A stretch of DNA of 64,000 nucleotides, from assembly GCF_036250675.1 (NCBI RefSeq), contig NZ_CP109592.1, positions 5,952,001-6,016,000 of the forward strand, written 5' to 3'. A program made the position numbers and the translations under genes. The stretch is from Streptomyces sp. NBC_01689. GTDB lineage: Bacteria; Actinomycetota; Actinomycetes; Streptomycetales; Streptomycetaceae. The notes under the pieces were generated by a model. The model worked only from the letters and a program-made list of their open reading frames with translations. It did not search any database and was not told the DNA's origin. Every line of letters begins with the position of its first letter. Within the stretch, counting starts at the first letter, position 1. Below are positions 41,164 to 49,557 of the stretch, piece by piece.

Positions 41164-43508
41164 CACCCGGTCACCGGACCCGGCTTGGACCCCCGGTCCG
41201 TGCCCGGCACCGGCCGCGGAGCGGAGGCCGGCACCGGATCCGGTGTCGGCTCCCGTCCGGGTTCCAGGTCCAGGGTGAGGAAGTCCGTCCCCGCCTCCGC
41301 CCGTGCCTCGCGCCCGCCGGACGCAAGCCCCCACGGAGCGGCGGGGTCGCTCGACGAGGCCCGCAGGGTGTTCCCCGCACGGACGACGGTGAACGTCACC
41401 CCGCCCACCCGCACCGTCACCCGCGCGCCGGGTTCCAGACCGTACGCGTGCAGGGTGACCCCGTCAGCGTGGACGTAGTCGGGCCGGTCGTCCACCGCGC
41501 CCACCGGGATCACCGCACCCGGCCGTACCAGCAGCGGCACGCTCAGGAAGTCGTGGCGCTCGCGCACCCAGCGCGGACCGGTCACCGTCCGTCCCGAGAG
41601 GAGGTGGGTCCAGGTGCCGTCCGGCACGTAGTACGAGACGTCCCCCTCGTCGCTGAAGACGGGCGCGACCAGCAGGTCGGAGCCGAGCATGTACTGCCGC
41701 TCCAGGTGCGCGCACGCCGGGTCGTCCGGGAACTCCAGCACCATCGCCCGCATCATCGGCACTCCCTCGGCGTGCGCGGTGCGGGCGGCCTCGTACAGAT
41801 AGGGCATGAGGCCGAGCTTCAGCCGGGTGAACAGCCGCAGCACGTCCACGGCCTCCTCGTCGAACAGCCACGGCACCCGGTACGAGGAGGAGCCGTGCAG
41901 CCGGCTGTGGGAGGAGAGCAGACCGAAGGCGATCCACCGTTTGAAGAGGGCCGCCGGCGGTGTCCCCTCGAAGCCGCCGATGTCGTGGCTCCAGAACCCG
42001 AAGCCCGACATGCCGAGGCTCAGGCCGCCGCGCAGCGACTCGGCCATCGACGCGTACGTCGCCTCGCAGTCGCCGCCCCAGTGCACCGGGAACTGCTGGC
42101 TGCCGGCCGTCGCGGAGCGGGCGAAGACGACCGCCTCCGCCTCGCCCCGGTGCTTGCGCAGCACCTCGAAGACGGTGCGGTTGTAGAGGTAGGTGTAGTA
42201 GTTGTGCATGCGCTCCGGGTCGGCTCCGTCGGCGTACGCCACGTCGACCGGGACCCGCTCGCCGAAGTCGGTCTTGAAGCAGTCGACGCCCTGGTCGAGC
42301 AGCGCCTCCAGTTTGGCGGCGTACCAGTCGCGGGCGGCGGGACTGGTGAAGTCGACCAGCGCCATGCCCGGCTGCCACAGGTCCCACTGCCACACACTGC
42401 CGTCGGGCCTCCTGAGCAGATGGCCGAGGGCCTTGCCCTCCGCGAAGAGCGGGGAGCGCTGCGCGATGTACGGGTTGATCCACACGCAGATGTGCAGGCC
42501 CTTGTCCTTCAGCCGGGTCAGCATGGCCGCCGGGTCGGGGAACACCCGCGGATCCCACTCGAAGTCGCACCAGTTGAACTCGCGCATCCAGAAGCAGTCG
42601 AAGTGGAAGACGGAGAGCGGGAGTTCGCGCTCCCGCATGCCGTCGATGAAGGAGGTGACGGTGGCCTCGTCGTAGGAGGTGGTGAAGGACGTCGACAGCC
42701 ACAGGCCGAAGGACCAGGCGGGCGGGAGAGCCGGGCGGCCGGTGAGCCGCGTGTAGGTGCGGAGGATGTCCTTCGGGGTCGGCCCGTAGATCACGTAGTA
42801 CGTCAGCTGCTGGGTCTCGGCGCTGAACTGGACCCGCGACACCGCCTCCGAGCCGACCTCGAAGGAGACCCGGCCGGGGTGGTCGACGAAGACGCCGTAT
42901 CCCGCGTCCGTCAGGTAGAACGGCACGTTCTTGTAGGCCTGTTCGGTGGCGGTGCCGCCGTCGGCGTTCCACATGTCCACGACCTGGCCGTTCTTGACGA
43001 GCGGGCCGAAGCGCTCGCCGAGGCCGTACACCTGGGTGCCGACCCCCAGGTCGAGCTGCTCACGCAGATAGTGGGCGCCGGACGCGTCCCGCATGATGCC
43101 CATGCCCTTGGGCCCGCTGGTCGTCAGGACGCGGCCGTCGGCGAGGAAGTCGACGTGCCACGGGGTGGTGCGGGACACCCGGACGGACAGGGCGCCCGAG
43201 GTGAGCGTCGCGTGCTCGTCGTCGTGTTCCACGACGGGGGAGGACGCGCCGCGGTGGAGTTCGAAGCGGGGGCCGCGCGGTTCCTCGCCCTGGAAGTGCG
43301 TGAACGTCACGCCGATGACGTCCGGCATCGGCGCGTGCGCACTGATCGTCACGACCGGTCCCTTCAGCAGGTCGCCGCGGTGACGGATGGGCTGGGTCGG
43401 CGCGTGGATCTCCAGGGTCCCGTCGGACACGCTCACATCGAGGACCTCGACCGGATGGGCCGCGGTGACGCCTTCGCGCAGCAGCCAGTAGCCGTCGGTG
43501 AACTTCAC
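41163..43508 (-). CDS. GH31 alpha-xylosidase (YicI-like)
   Basis: This 781-residue enzyme is close to the 772 of E. coli YicI. The nucleophile Asp is in DCFKTDFGERVP at about residue 412 and the acid/base Asp in HWGGDCEATY at about residue 478, the same spacing as YicI D416/D482. Also present are FGLWLSTSF, FHFDCFWM and SGFGFWSHDIGGF. It would release alpha-linked xylose from isoprimeverose-type oligosaccharides. No signal peptide is visible, so it acts in the cytoplasm on imported substrate. The GTG start at 43508 has AAGGGG upstream. It is the fourth gene of a binding protein-permease-permease-GH31 operon, 11 bases after the permease gene. Confidence 0.9.
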   Translation of the reverse strand: MKFTDGYWLLREGVTAAHPVEVLDVSVSDGTLEIHAPTQPIRHRGDLLKGPVVTISAHAPMPDVIGVTFTHFQGEEPRGPRFELHRGASSPVVEHDDEHATLTSGALSVRVSRTTPWHVDFLADGRVLTTSGPKGMGIMRDASGAHYLREQLDLGVGTQVYGLGERFGPLVKNGQVVDMWNADGGTATEQAYKNVPFYLTDAGYGVFVDHPGRVSFEVGSEAVSRVQFSAETQQLTYYVIYGPTPKDILRTYTRLTGRPALPPAWSFGLWLSTSFTTSYDEATVTSFIDGMRERELPLSVFHFDCFWMREFNWCDFEWDPRVFPDPAAMLTRLKDKGLHICVWINPYIAQRSPLFAEGKALGHLLRRPDGSVWQWDLWQPGMALVDFTSPAARDWYAAKLEALLDQGVDCFKTDFGERVPVDVAYADGADPERMHNYYTYLYNRTVFEVLRKHRGEAEAVVFARSATAGSQQFPVHWGGDCEATYASMAESLRGGLSLGMSGFGFWSHDIGGFEGTPPAALFKRWIAFGLLSSHSRLHGSSSYRVPWLFDEEAVDVLRLFTRLKLGLMPYLYEAARTAHAEGVPMMRAMVLEFPDDPACAHLERQYMLGSDLLVAPVFSDEGDVSYYVPDGTWTHLLSGRTVTGPRWVRERHDFLSVPLLVRPGAVIPVGAVDDRPDYVHADGVTLHAYGLEPGARVTVRVGGVTFTVVRAGNTLRASSSDPAAPWGLASGGREARAEAGTDFLTLDLEPGREPTPDPVPASAPRPVPGTDRGSKPGPVTG

Positions 43509-43519
43509 GCCCACACCCC

Positions 43520-44341
43520 TTACTTGACCGCGCCCACGGCGATGCCGCGGGTCAGCGTCCGCTGGAAGACGAGGAAGAAGACGATCGCGGGGAGCACGCC
43601 GAGGAGGGCCGCCGCGTTGGTCATGGTCGCGTCCATCAGGCGCTGGCCCTGGAGCACGCCGAGCGCCACCGACACCGTCTGGTTGTCGTTGGAGATCAGC
43701 ATGACCAGCGGCAGCAGGAACTCGTTCCAGGTCCAGATGAAGAAGAAGACCAGGAGGACGCCGATGGTGGGGCGGCTGACCGGGACCACGATCCGCCACA
43801 GCACCTGCCACTTGTTCGCCCCGTCGATCCGGGCGGCCTCGATGATCTCGCGCGGGAACTGCCCGAGGACGGAGGAGAGGAGATAGGTGCCGAAGGCCGC
43901 CTGGACGACGGTGAACACGATGATGACGCTGAGCCGGGTGTCGTACAGCCCCGTCTGCTTGCTCAGGTAGTAGACCGGGTAGACCAGCGCCTCCTGCGGC
44001 AGCATGTTCGCCAGCACGAAGAAGGCGAGGATCCAGGCGCGGCCCCTGACGCGGCCGATGCCGATCGCGTACGCGTTCAGGACGGACAGCACGGCGGCGC
44101 CGATCGCCACCGAGCCGGAGATCAGGACCGAGTTGGCCAGCTTCTGGCCGTAGTCGACGCGTTGCCAGAAGTCCTTGAGGCCGTCGAGATAGAGGCCGTG
44201 GGGCAGGCTGAGGGGGCCGTTCGACGAGTACTCGGCGGGGGACTTGACCGCGTTGACCGCGACGATGCCGAACGGCAGCACCATGAAGAGGGCCGCGACG
44301 ACCAGGGCCGCGAGGACGGGATAACGGCGTACGGCGGTCAT
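43520..44341 (-). CDS. Sugar ABC transporter permease, MalG/CUT1 type
   Basis: This 273-residue six-span permease has the EAA loop FPREIIEAARIDGANKWQVL at about residue 185 and ends in GIAVGAVK, common for CUT1 permeases. The ATG at 44341 overlaps the preceding gene's stop (ATGA), giving translational coupling. With the gene upstream it forms the membrane channel for the presumed xylo-oligosaccharide importer. No ATPase is encoded nearby, so a shared MsiK-type ATPase is expected. Confidence 0.9.
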   Translation of the reverse strand: MTAVRRYPVLAALVVAALFMVLPFGIVAVNAVKSPAEYSSNGPLSLPHGLYLDGLKDFWQRVDYGQKLANSVLISGSVAIGAAVLSVLNAYAIGIGRVRGRAWILAFFVLANMLPQEALVYPVYYLSKQTGLYDTRLSVIIVFTVVQAAFGTYLLSSVLGQFPREIIEAARIDGANKWQVLWRIVVPVSRPTIGVLLVFFFIWTWNEFLLPLVMLISNDNQTVSVALGVLQGQRLMDATMTNAAALLGVLPAIVFFLVFQRTLTRGIAVGAVK

Positions 44342-45306
44342 GCGCGGAGTCCTTCCTCGGCGTCCTCGGCGCGGGTCTGGAGCTTCAGGCCGAGCAGGGC
44401 GAGGACGAGGATGAGCAGGGTCAGCACGGTGGAGATCGCGGCGCCGTAGCCGACCTGGGTCTTCTCGAAGAAGGTGGCGAAGGAGAAGTAGGACGGTACG
44501 TCGGTCGCCCCGCCGGGGCCGCCCTTCGTGAGGACGTACACCGCGCCGAACACCTTCAGCGCGGCGATCGTGCACCAGAGCAGCACGACGTAGATCTCTG
44601 GGCGGATCTGCGGCAGCGTGATGTGCAGGAAGCGGCGCCACCAGCCCGCCCCGTCCAGCTCCGCCGCCTCGTACAGCTGCGGGTCGACGCGTTGCAGGCC
44701 CGCCATGAAGACGACCAGCGGGAAGCCGATCTGGACCCAGACCATCACGCCCATGACGCTGTAGAGGGCGAGGTCGGGGTCGCCGAGCCAGTCCCGCTGG
44801 AGCGAGCCGAGGCCCACCGCCTTCAGGAGCGCGTTCAGGGAGCCGTTGTCGGGTGCGAGGACCCAGCTCCAGACGATGCCGGCGACGGCGATGGGCAGGA
44901 CCTGGGGGAGGTAGAAGCAGGCGCGCAGGACGGCGGCGGTCCGGGTGCCGAAGTGCTTGCCGACGAAGTCGAAGAGGGCGGCCGCCAGGACGAGCCCGAG
45001 GACCGTCGGTACGGCGGCCATCGCCACGACCATGAACAGGCTGTGCCGGAAGGACGCCCAGAACTCGGAGTCGTCCAGCAGTTCGCGGTAGTTGGCGAGC
45101 CCCGACCACTTCGGGGAGCCGACGCCCTGCCAGTCGGTGAAGCTCACACCGGTGTTCATCAGGAACGGCACGACGATCACCGCGAGGAAGGCGAGGACGC
45201 CGGGGAGCAGGAAGAGGGCGTAGGAGGAGTGGGGGCGGCGCGGGCGGGCCGTGCGGCCGTGGGGCCGCCGGACCACCTCGCCGCCCCGTTCGACGGTGGC
45301 CGTCAT
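44338..45306 (-). CDS. Sugar ABC transporter permease, MalF/CUT1 type
   Basis: This 322-residue six-span permease has normal length, unlike the MalF-like protein at 22729. The EAA loop is QLYEAAELDGAGWWRRF at about residue 215. The cytoplasmic N-terminus is Arg/Pro-rich. ATG 45306 overlaps the TGA of the binding-protein gene, and the gene overlaps the next permease by 4 bases. It is part of the alpha-xylosidase operon. Confidence 0.9.
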   Translation of the reverse strand: MTATVERGGEVVRRPHGRTARPRRPHSSYALFLLPGVLAFLAVIVVPFLMNTGVSFTDWQGVGSPKWSGLANYRELLDDSEFWASFRHSLFMVVAMAAVPTVLGLVLAAALFDFVGKHFGTRTAAVLRACFYLPQVLPIAVAGIVWSWVLAPDNGSLNALLKAVGLGSLQRDWLGDPDLALYSVMGVMVWVQIGFPLVVFMAGLQRVDPQLYEAAELDGAGWWRRFLHITLPQIRPEIYVVLLWCTIAALKVFGAVYVLTKGGPGGATDVPSYFSFATFFEKTQVGYGAAISTVLTLLILVLALLGLKLQTRAEDAEEGLRA

Positions 45307-46598
45307 GTCTTCGGCGCGCCCTTGTCGTAGGCCGTCTGCAGCGCGCTCAGGTAGGCGTCCGGCTTCTCGCTCCCCGTGATCAGCTTCTGGGTCTCGGAGA
45401 CGAGGACGTCGTAGAAGCCGGCCACCGGCCAGTCCGGGTAGAAGGCCAGACCGTCCCTGCCGGAGAGCGTGTTGAAGTCGGCGATCAGGGTCTTGGCCTT
45501 CGGGTCGGTGATGGCGGCGGGGTCGGCGCCGACCGGTACCCCGCCCTTGTTGCCGAGGAGGTTCTGGATCTTCGGCGACATGGTGATGTCGATGAAGTCG
45601 TAGGCGAGGTCCTTGTTCCTGGCGCCCTTGGGGACGACCCAGAGGTTGCCGCCGGAGCCGAGGGTGAGGTTGCTGCCCGGCCAGAGGAAGGTGCCCCAGT
45701 CGAACTTGTTCTCCGCCTGGAAACGCCCGTACCACCAGCTGCCGCTGAAGAGGATCGGGCTCTTGCCCTGGATGAAGGAGACGCCCCCGTCCTCGGCCTT
45801 GAGCGAGGTGGACTTCTTGCTGATGTAGCCCTTCTTCACCCAGTCGGCGAAGGTCGTGGCGGCGTACGTCCAGGCGGCGTCGTGGAAGTCCGTCTTCCCC
45901 TTGTACAGCTCGTACTTGTCGACCCAGGAGCGGTCGGCCTTGGAGAGGGCGAGCTGGTACAGGTACTGCTGGGCCATGTACTCGGCGCCCGCGTTGGCCA
46001 GCGGGGTGATGCCCTTCGACACGAACGTGTCCATGGCGGCGGTGAGCTGGTCGAGGGTGGTGGGCTCCGCGATCCCGTACTTCTCGAAGAGGTCCTTGTT
46101 GTAGAACACCATCGTGTACTCGGCGTAGTTGGGCACGCCGTACCACTTGCCGGAGCCCATGACGCCGTTCGCGTCGTACTGGCTGGTGGTGCGCACCCCC
46201 GCGCTGATCTTCTTGTCCCAGCCGCGCTTGGTCGCCTCGGCCGTCAGATCGGTGAGGAGTCCCTGCTTGGAGAGCAGTCCGGCCGTCGCGTTGCCCTTGT
46301 TGTACTCCATGAGGTCGGGCGCGTCGTTCGAGTTCAGGACCATCGGCGCGGTCTTCTGGATCTGTTCGAAGCCCTTCTCCTCGAACTTCACCTTGACGCC
46401 CGGGTGGGTCCTCTCGAACTCCTTGATGGCCTCGTTCCAGGCCACGCCCATCGCGCTGTCGGGCCCTTCGTAGTGCCACAGTCTCAGCGTTCCGCCGCCT
46501 TCGGAACCGCTGTCCGAGCTGCCGCAGGAAGCCAGCAGCAGGGCGCCCGCCAGGGTCGCCGCCGCCGTCGCCACCACACGCCTTCGTGTCGTCGACAT
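45303..46598 (-). CDS. Sugar-binding lipoprotein of ABC transporter (alpha-xyloside operon)
   Basis: This 431-residue family 1 solute-binding protein has a signal peptide with lipobox ALLLASCGSS, the Cys being residue 26, followed by a Ser/Gly linker. The body shows LRLWHYEGPDSAMGVAW, FERTHPGVKVKFEEKGFEQ and YAEYTMVFYNKDLF, typical of CUT1 proteins. It is the first gene of the operon running to 41163. Two LacI-type operators lie 50-90 bases upstream of its ATG. The ligand is inferred to be a xyloglucan or isoprimeverose fragment from the linked GH31 enzyme. Confidence 0.9.
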   Translation of the reverse strand: MSTTRRRVVATAAATLAGALLLASCGSSDSGSEGGGTLRLWHYEGPDSAMGVAWNEAIKEFERTHPGVKVKFEEKGFEQIQKTAPMVLNSNDAPDLMEYNKGNATAGLLSKQGLLTDLTAEATKRGWDKKISAGVRTTSQYDANGVMGSGKWYGVPNYAEYTMVFYNKDLFEKYGIAEPTTLDQLTAAMDTFVSKGITPLANAGAEYMAQQYLYQLALSKADRSWVDKYELYKGKTDFHDAAWTYAATTFADWVKKGYISKKSTSLKAEDGGVSFIQGKSPILFSGSWWYGRFQAENKFDWGTFLWPGSNLTLGSGGNLWVVPKGARNKDLAYDFIDITMSPKIQNLLGNKGGVPVGADPAAITDPKAKTLIADFNTLSGRDGLAFYPDWPVAGFYDVLVSETQKLITGSEKPDAYLSALQTAYDKGAPKT

Positions 46599-46647
46599 CC
46601 ATTGCCTCCGGGGAGTCGGATGGGATCGGAGCCGTCACGCGACGGCC

Positions 46648-46686
46648 GTCGAATCGTTTCGACGTTTTTCGTCGAAGCGCTTCGAC
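46648..46686. promoter_or_regulatory. Twin LacI-type operators at head of alpha-xylosidase operon
   Basis: GTCGAAGCGCTTCGAC at 46671-46686 is a perfect 16-bp palindrome. GTCGAATCGTTTCGAC at 46648-46663 is the same with two central mismatches. Their centres are 23 bp apart. Sequence and symmetry fit LacI/GalR-family sites. They lie 50-88 bases upstream of the binding-protein ATG on the minus strand. Confidence 0.75.
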
Positions 46687-46784
46687 GGGGGAAGGTATGT
46701 GGGGGCTCTGGGCACGTCAATGGGGTGCGTAGGAATTGCCGCACGGGTTCGACCCGCCGGACGGAACACTCCCTGGAAAGGCCG

Positions 46785-48158
46785 TCAAATCCGCTGCAAA
46801 CGACCCGATATCAGCAGGGAGAGGAGCAGCGCGGTCGCCGCGGCCGTGATCGGTACGGCATACCCGGCCGTGGAGGAGAAGCGCTCCACCACCCAGCCCC
46901 CGAGCGCCGAACCGCAGGCGATCCCGCCGAGCAGGCCCGTCACCGCGAGCGTCATCCCCTCGTTCAGGCGGCCCTCGGGCGTGCGCCGCTGGACGAGAGC
47001 CATACCGGTGACCATGGTCGGCGCGGTGGCGGTCCCGGCGAGGAGCAGCGCGCCCGCCAGTACCGCGAGCGAGCCGGTGAGCGAGGCCGCGAGCAGCGGC
47101 AGCGACATGGTGAGCGTCATGGCGGCGAGGCCGAGCCGGTGGCGCCGTTCGGCGGGACCGGCCGGTTTCAGGGTCCCGTACAGCAGCCCCGCCGCGCAGG
47201 ACCCGGCGGCCTGCAGGGCGAGCACCGCGCCCGCGGCCCCCCGGTGCCCGTGCGCGTCCGCGAACGCGATGGTGACCACCTCCATCGAACCGAACACCGC
47301 TCCGGTGGCGAGGAATCCGAGCAGGAGCGGGGGCATCCCGGGAGCCAGGACGGGGGAGGCGGAGCGCGGGTGGCGCTGGGGCGGGGGCTCCGTGGAGCGC
47401 TGGGCCGCGAAGACCAGGACGCCGGTCATCAGCAGGACGCCGGCCACCAGTGTCCCCGCCTCGGGGAAGAGCGCCGTGCACAGGAACGCCGCGCACACCG
47501 GACCGAGCATGAAACACAGTTCGTCCGCGGCCTGTTCGAAGGAGTTCGCGGTGTGCACGGCGTCGGGGTCGTCGCGGAAGAGGTGGGCCCAGCGGGCGCG
47601 TGACATGCCACCCGTGTTGGGTGTGGTGGCGGTGGCGGCGTACGCCGCGAACAGGGTCCAGTCGGGCGCCCCGAGGCGAACGCACAGCAGCAGCGACAGA
47701 CTTCCGAGCAGGGCGATGGCCGTGGCGGGCACGGCGATCCGGGCCTGGCCGTGGCGGTCGACGAGACGCGCGGTCCAGGGGGCGACCAGCGCGGTCGCGG
47801 CGAGTCCCGTCGCCGTCACGGCACCGGCGAGCGCATAGGAGCCGCGCGATCCGGCGATCATGATGACCGCGCTGACACTGAACATGCCGCTGGGCAGCCG
47901 CGCGAGCAGGTTCCCGAGGGTGAAGGCGCGGGCTCCGGGGACGGCGAAGAGGCGGTGATAGGGGGTCAGGGGCGTACGGGCGGGCCGGGTGGTGTGGGCG
48001 GTGCAGTTGGTGTCGTTGGTGCGGGCCGGGTGAGCGGTGCCGTCGGTGCGGGTGGTCCGCGAGGGGTGCGGGCAGAGGTCCGGGCCGGAGGGTGCGGGGG
48101 TCTCGAGGGTGACGGCGGGCGGTGGCGTGCGGACCTGTTCGGAGGGCTGTCTCGGCAT
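46785..48158 (-). CDS. MFS transporter (drug/metabolite efflux type)
   Basis: This 457-residue protein has about twelve spans after an N-terminal Pro/Thr-rich cytoplasmic segment of about 60 residues. The MFS loop signature is seen as PWTARLVDRHGQARI between spans two and three. Also present are SVSAVIMIAGSRGSYALAG and GGIACGSALGGWVVERF. ATG 48158 (MPRQPSEQ) is chosen. A second possible start lies around the residue 62 region (TPYHRLFAVPG). It is divergent from a LysR regulator, which probably controls it. The substrate is unknown. Confidence 0.82.
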   Translation of the reverse strand: MPRQPSEQVRTPPPAVTLETPAPSGPDLCPHPSRTTRTDGTAHPARTNDTNCTAHTTRPARTPLTPYHRLFAVPGARAFTLGNLLARLPSGMFSVSAVIMIAGSRGSYALAGAVTATGLAATALVAPWTARLVDRHGQARIAVPATAIALLGSLSLLLCVRLGAPDWTLFAAYAATATTPNTGGMSRARWAHLFRDDPDAVHTANSFEQAADELCFMLGPVCAAFLCTALFPEAGTLVAGVLLMTGVLVFAAQRSTEPPPQRHPRSASPVLAPGMPPLLLGFLATGAVFGSMEVVTIAFADAHGHRGAAGAVLALQAAGSCAAGLLYGTLKPAGPAERRHRLGLAAMTLTMSLPLLAASLTGSLAVLAGALLLAGTATAPTMVTGMALVQRRTPEGRLNEGMTLAVTGLLGGIACGSALGGWVVERFSSTAGYAVPITAAATALLLSLLISGRLQRI

Positions 48159-48241
48159 GGGCCCACCGTCGCCGGGGGCGGGGTGATCGGTCCAACACCT
48201 GTTCGGCGGCGATTGACGCATCCGCGTTGTAAATTCGCGCG

Positions 48242-49291
48242 ATGCCTGCTCGACAGCCCTCCACCGACGCGCACGCCGGCCCTCCGGCCCCTCGTCCCGC
48301 ACCGCGCGCCGCTCCCCGCTGCCTGGCGCCGCCCGACCCCCGGCTGCTGCGGTCCTTCCTCGCCGTCGCCGAGGAGTCGCACTTCACGCGGGCCGCGGCC
48401 CGGCTGTACGTCGCCCAGCAGGCGCTGAGCCGGGACGTGCGGCGGCTGGAGCGGGAGCTCGGGGCGGAGCTGTTCGTGCGGACGACCCGGCGGGTGACGC
48501 TGACGGCCGACGGCGAACGGCTGCTGCCCCACGCCCGGCGGGTGCTGGAGGCGAACGAGGCCCTGCTGTCCGCCTTCGCGGGCGACTGCTCCGACCGGCC
48601 GCTGCTGGTCGACGTCAACTCGCCCGGACTCACCTGCGGACGGGTCCTCGACCGGGCCCGGGAGCTCGTCCCGGACTGCGAGTTGACGGCCCGTTTCGAG
48701 AGCGGGCTCACCGGCGCGGCGGAGGAGATCCTCGCCGGGCGCCTGGACGTGTCGTTCGGACGGTTCGCGGGTCTCGCCCCCGCGGTGCGGGCGGGGCTCG
48801 CGCAACAGCCCGTGCGGTACGAGCCGATGGCCGTCGTGCTCCCCGAGGACCACCCGCTCGCCGCCCTGGACGCCGTGCCGCTGGGTGCGCTGGCGGGCGA
48901 GACGGTGTACGCCGGAGCGGGAAATCCCCGGACGCTGGAGTGGACCGACCTGGCGCGTCATCTTTTCGAGGGACGCGGGATCGTGCCGGCGCCCCCCGCG
49001 CCCGTGGCTCTCGGGGCCGAGGAGTTCCGGCGGATCATGGCGAAGAAACGGAACCCGGTGCTGGCCGTCGTGGACTTTCCGACGATGGCCGAAACCGTAC
49101 GCAGGCCCTTGATCGACCCCGTTCCCCTGTCGCCGGTCTCGCTGGTCTGGCGCAAGGGGCTGGAGCATCCGGGCGTCGACGCCCTGCGACGGGCCGCGGC
49201 CGAACTCGCGGCGGAGGAGGGCTGGTTGAGACGCCCGCTGGAGGGTTGGATTCCAGCCATCGATGCCCGCGTCATGGCGAGCCAGGATTGA
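48242..49291 (+). CDS. LysR-family transcriptional regulator
   Basis: This 349-residue protein has an N-terminal winged helix-turn-helix at about residues 34-92 (LLRSFLAVAEESHFTRAAARL, read as SFLAVAEESHFTRAAARLYV) with QQALSRDVRRLERELG. The C-terminal periplasmic-binding-like effector domain covers residues about 125-330. The first 33 residues are a Pro/Ala-rich extension before the usual LysR beginning, so a later start is possible, but no ATG or GTG with a ribosome site is better. TAAATT 7 bases before the ATG suggests a leaderless transcript. It is divergent from the MFS gene across 83 bp. Confidence 0.87.
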   Translation: MPARQPSTDAHAGPPAPRPAPRAAPRCLAPPDPRLLRSFLAVAEESHFTRAAARLYVAQQALSRDVRRLERELGAELFVRTTRRVTLTADGERLLPHARRVLEANEALLSAFAGDCSDRPLLVDVNSPGLTCGRVLDRARELVPDCELTARFESGLTGAAEEILAGRLDVSFGRFAGLAPAVRAGLAQQPVRYEPMAVVLPEDHPLAALDAVPLGALAGETVYAGAGNPRTLEWTDLARHLFEGRGIVPAPPAPVALGAEEFRRIMAKKRNPVLAVVDFPTMAETVRRPLIDPVPLSPVSLVWRKGLEHPGVDALRRAAAELAAEEGWLRRPLEGWIPAIDARVMASQD

Positions 49292-49557
49292 CGCATAAGC
49301 ACACCGGTCCTCCTCGTGCGCTACATTCACCTTCCGGGTTCAGTGTGGTAAAGGGGGCGCTCGGGATGGGTGGGGGCCTGTTCCGGACGGCGTGCTTGTA
49401 ACACCCGGCGTCGTGCGCGTCCCCGAGATCCGTCCCTGGGGGGATGCACGTGCACGTGGAGAAGTGGCCAAAAGAAGCCCAACCCGATCACCGGAATGGT
49501 CATCGAGCGAAGGGAATCGGTCTCGATCCGTCGGAACGGCGATCAGTCGGCGACGCG

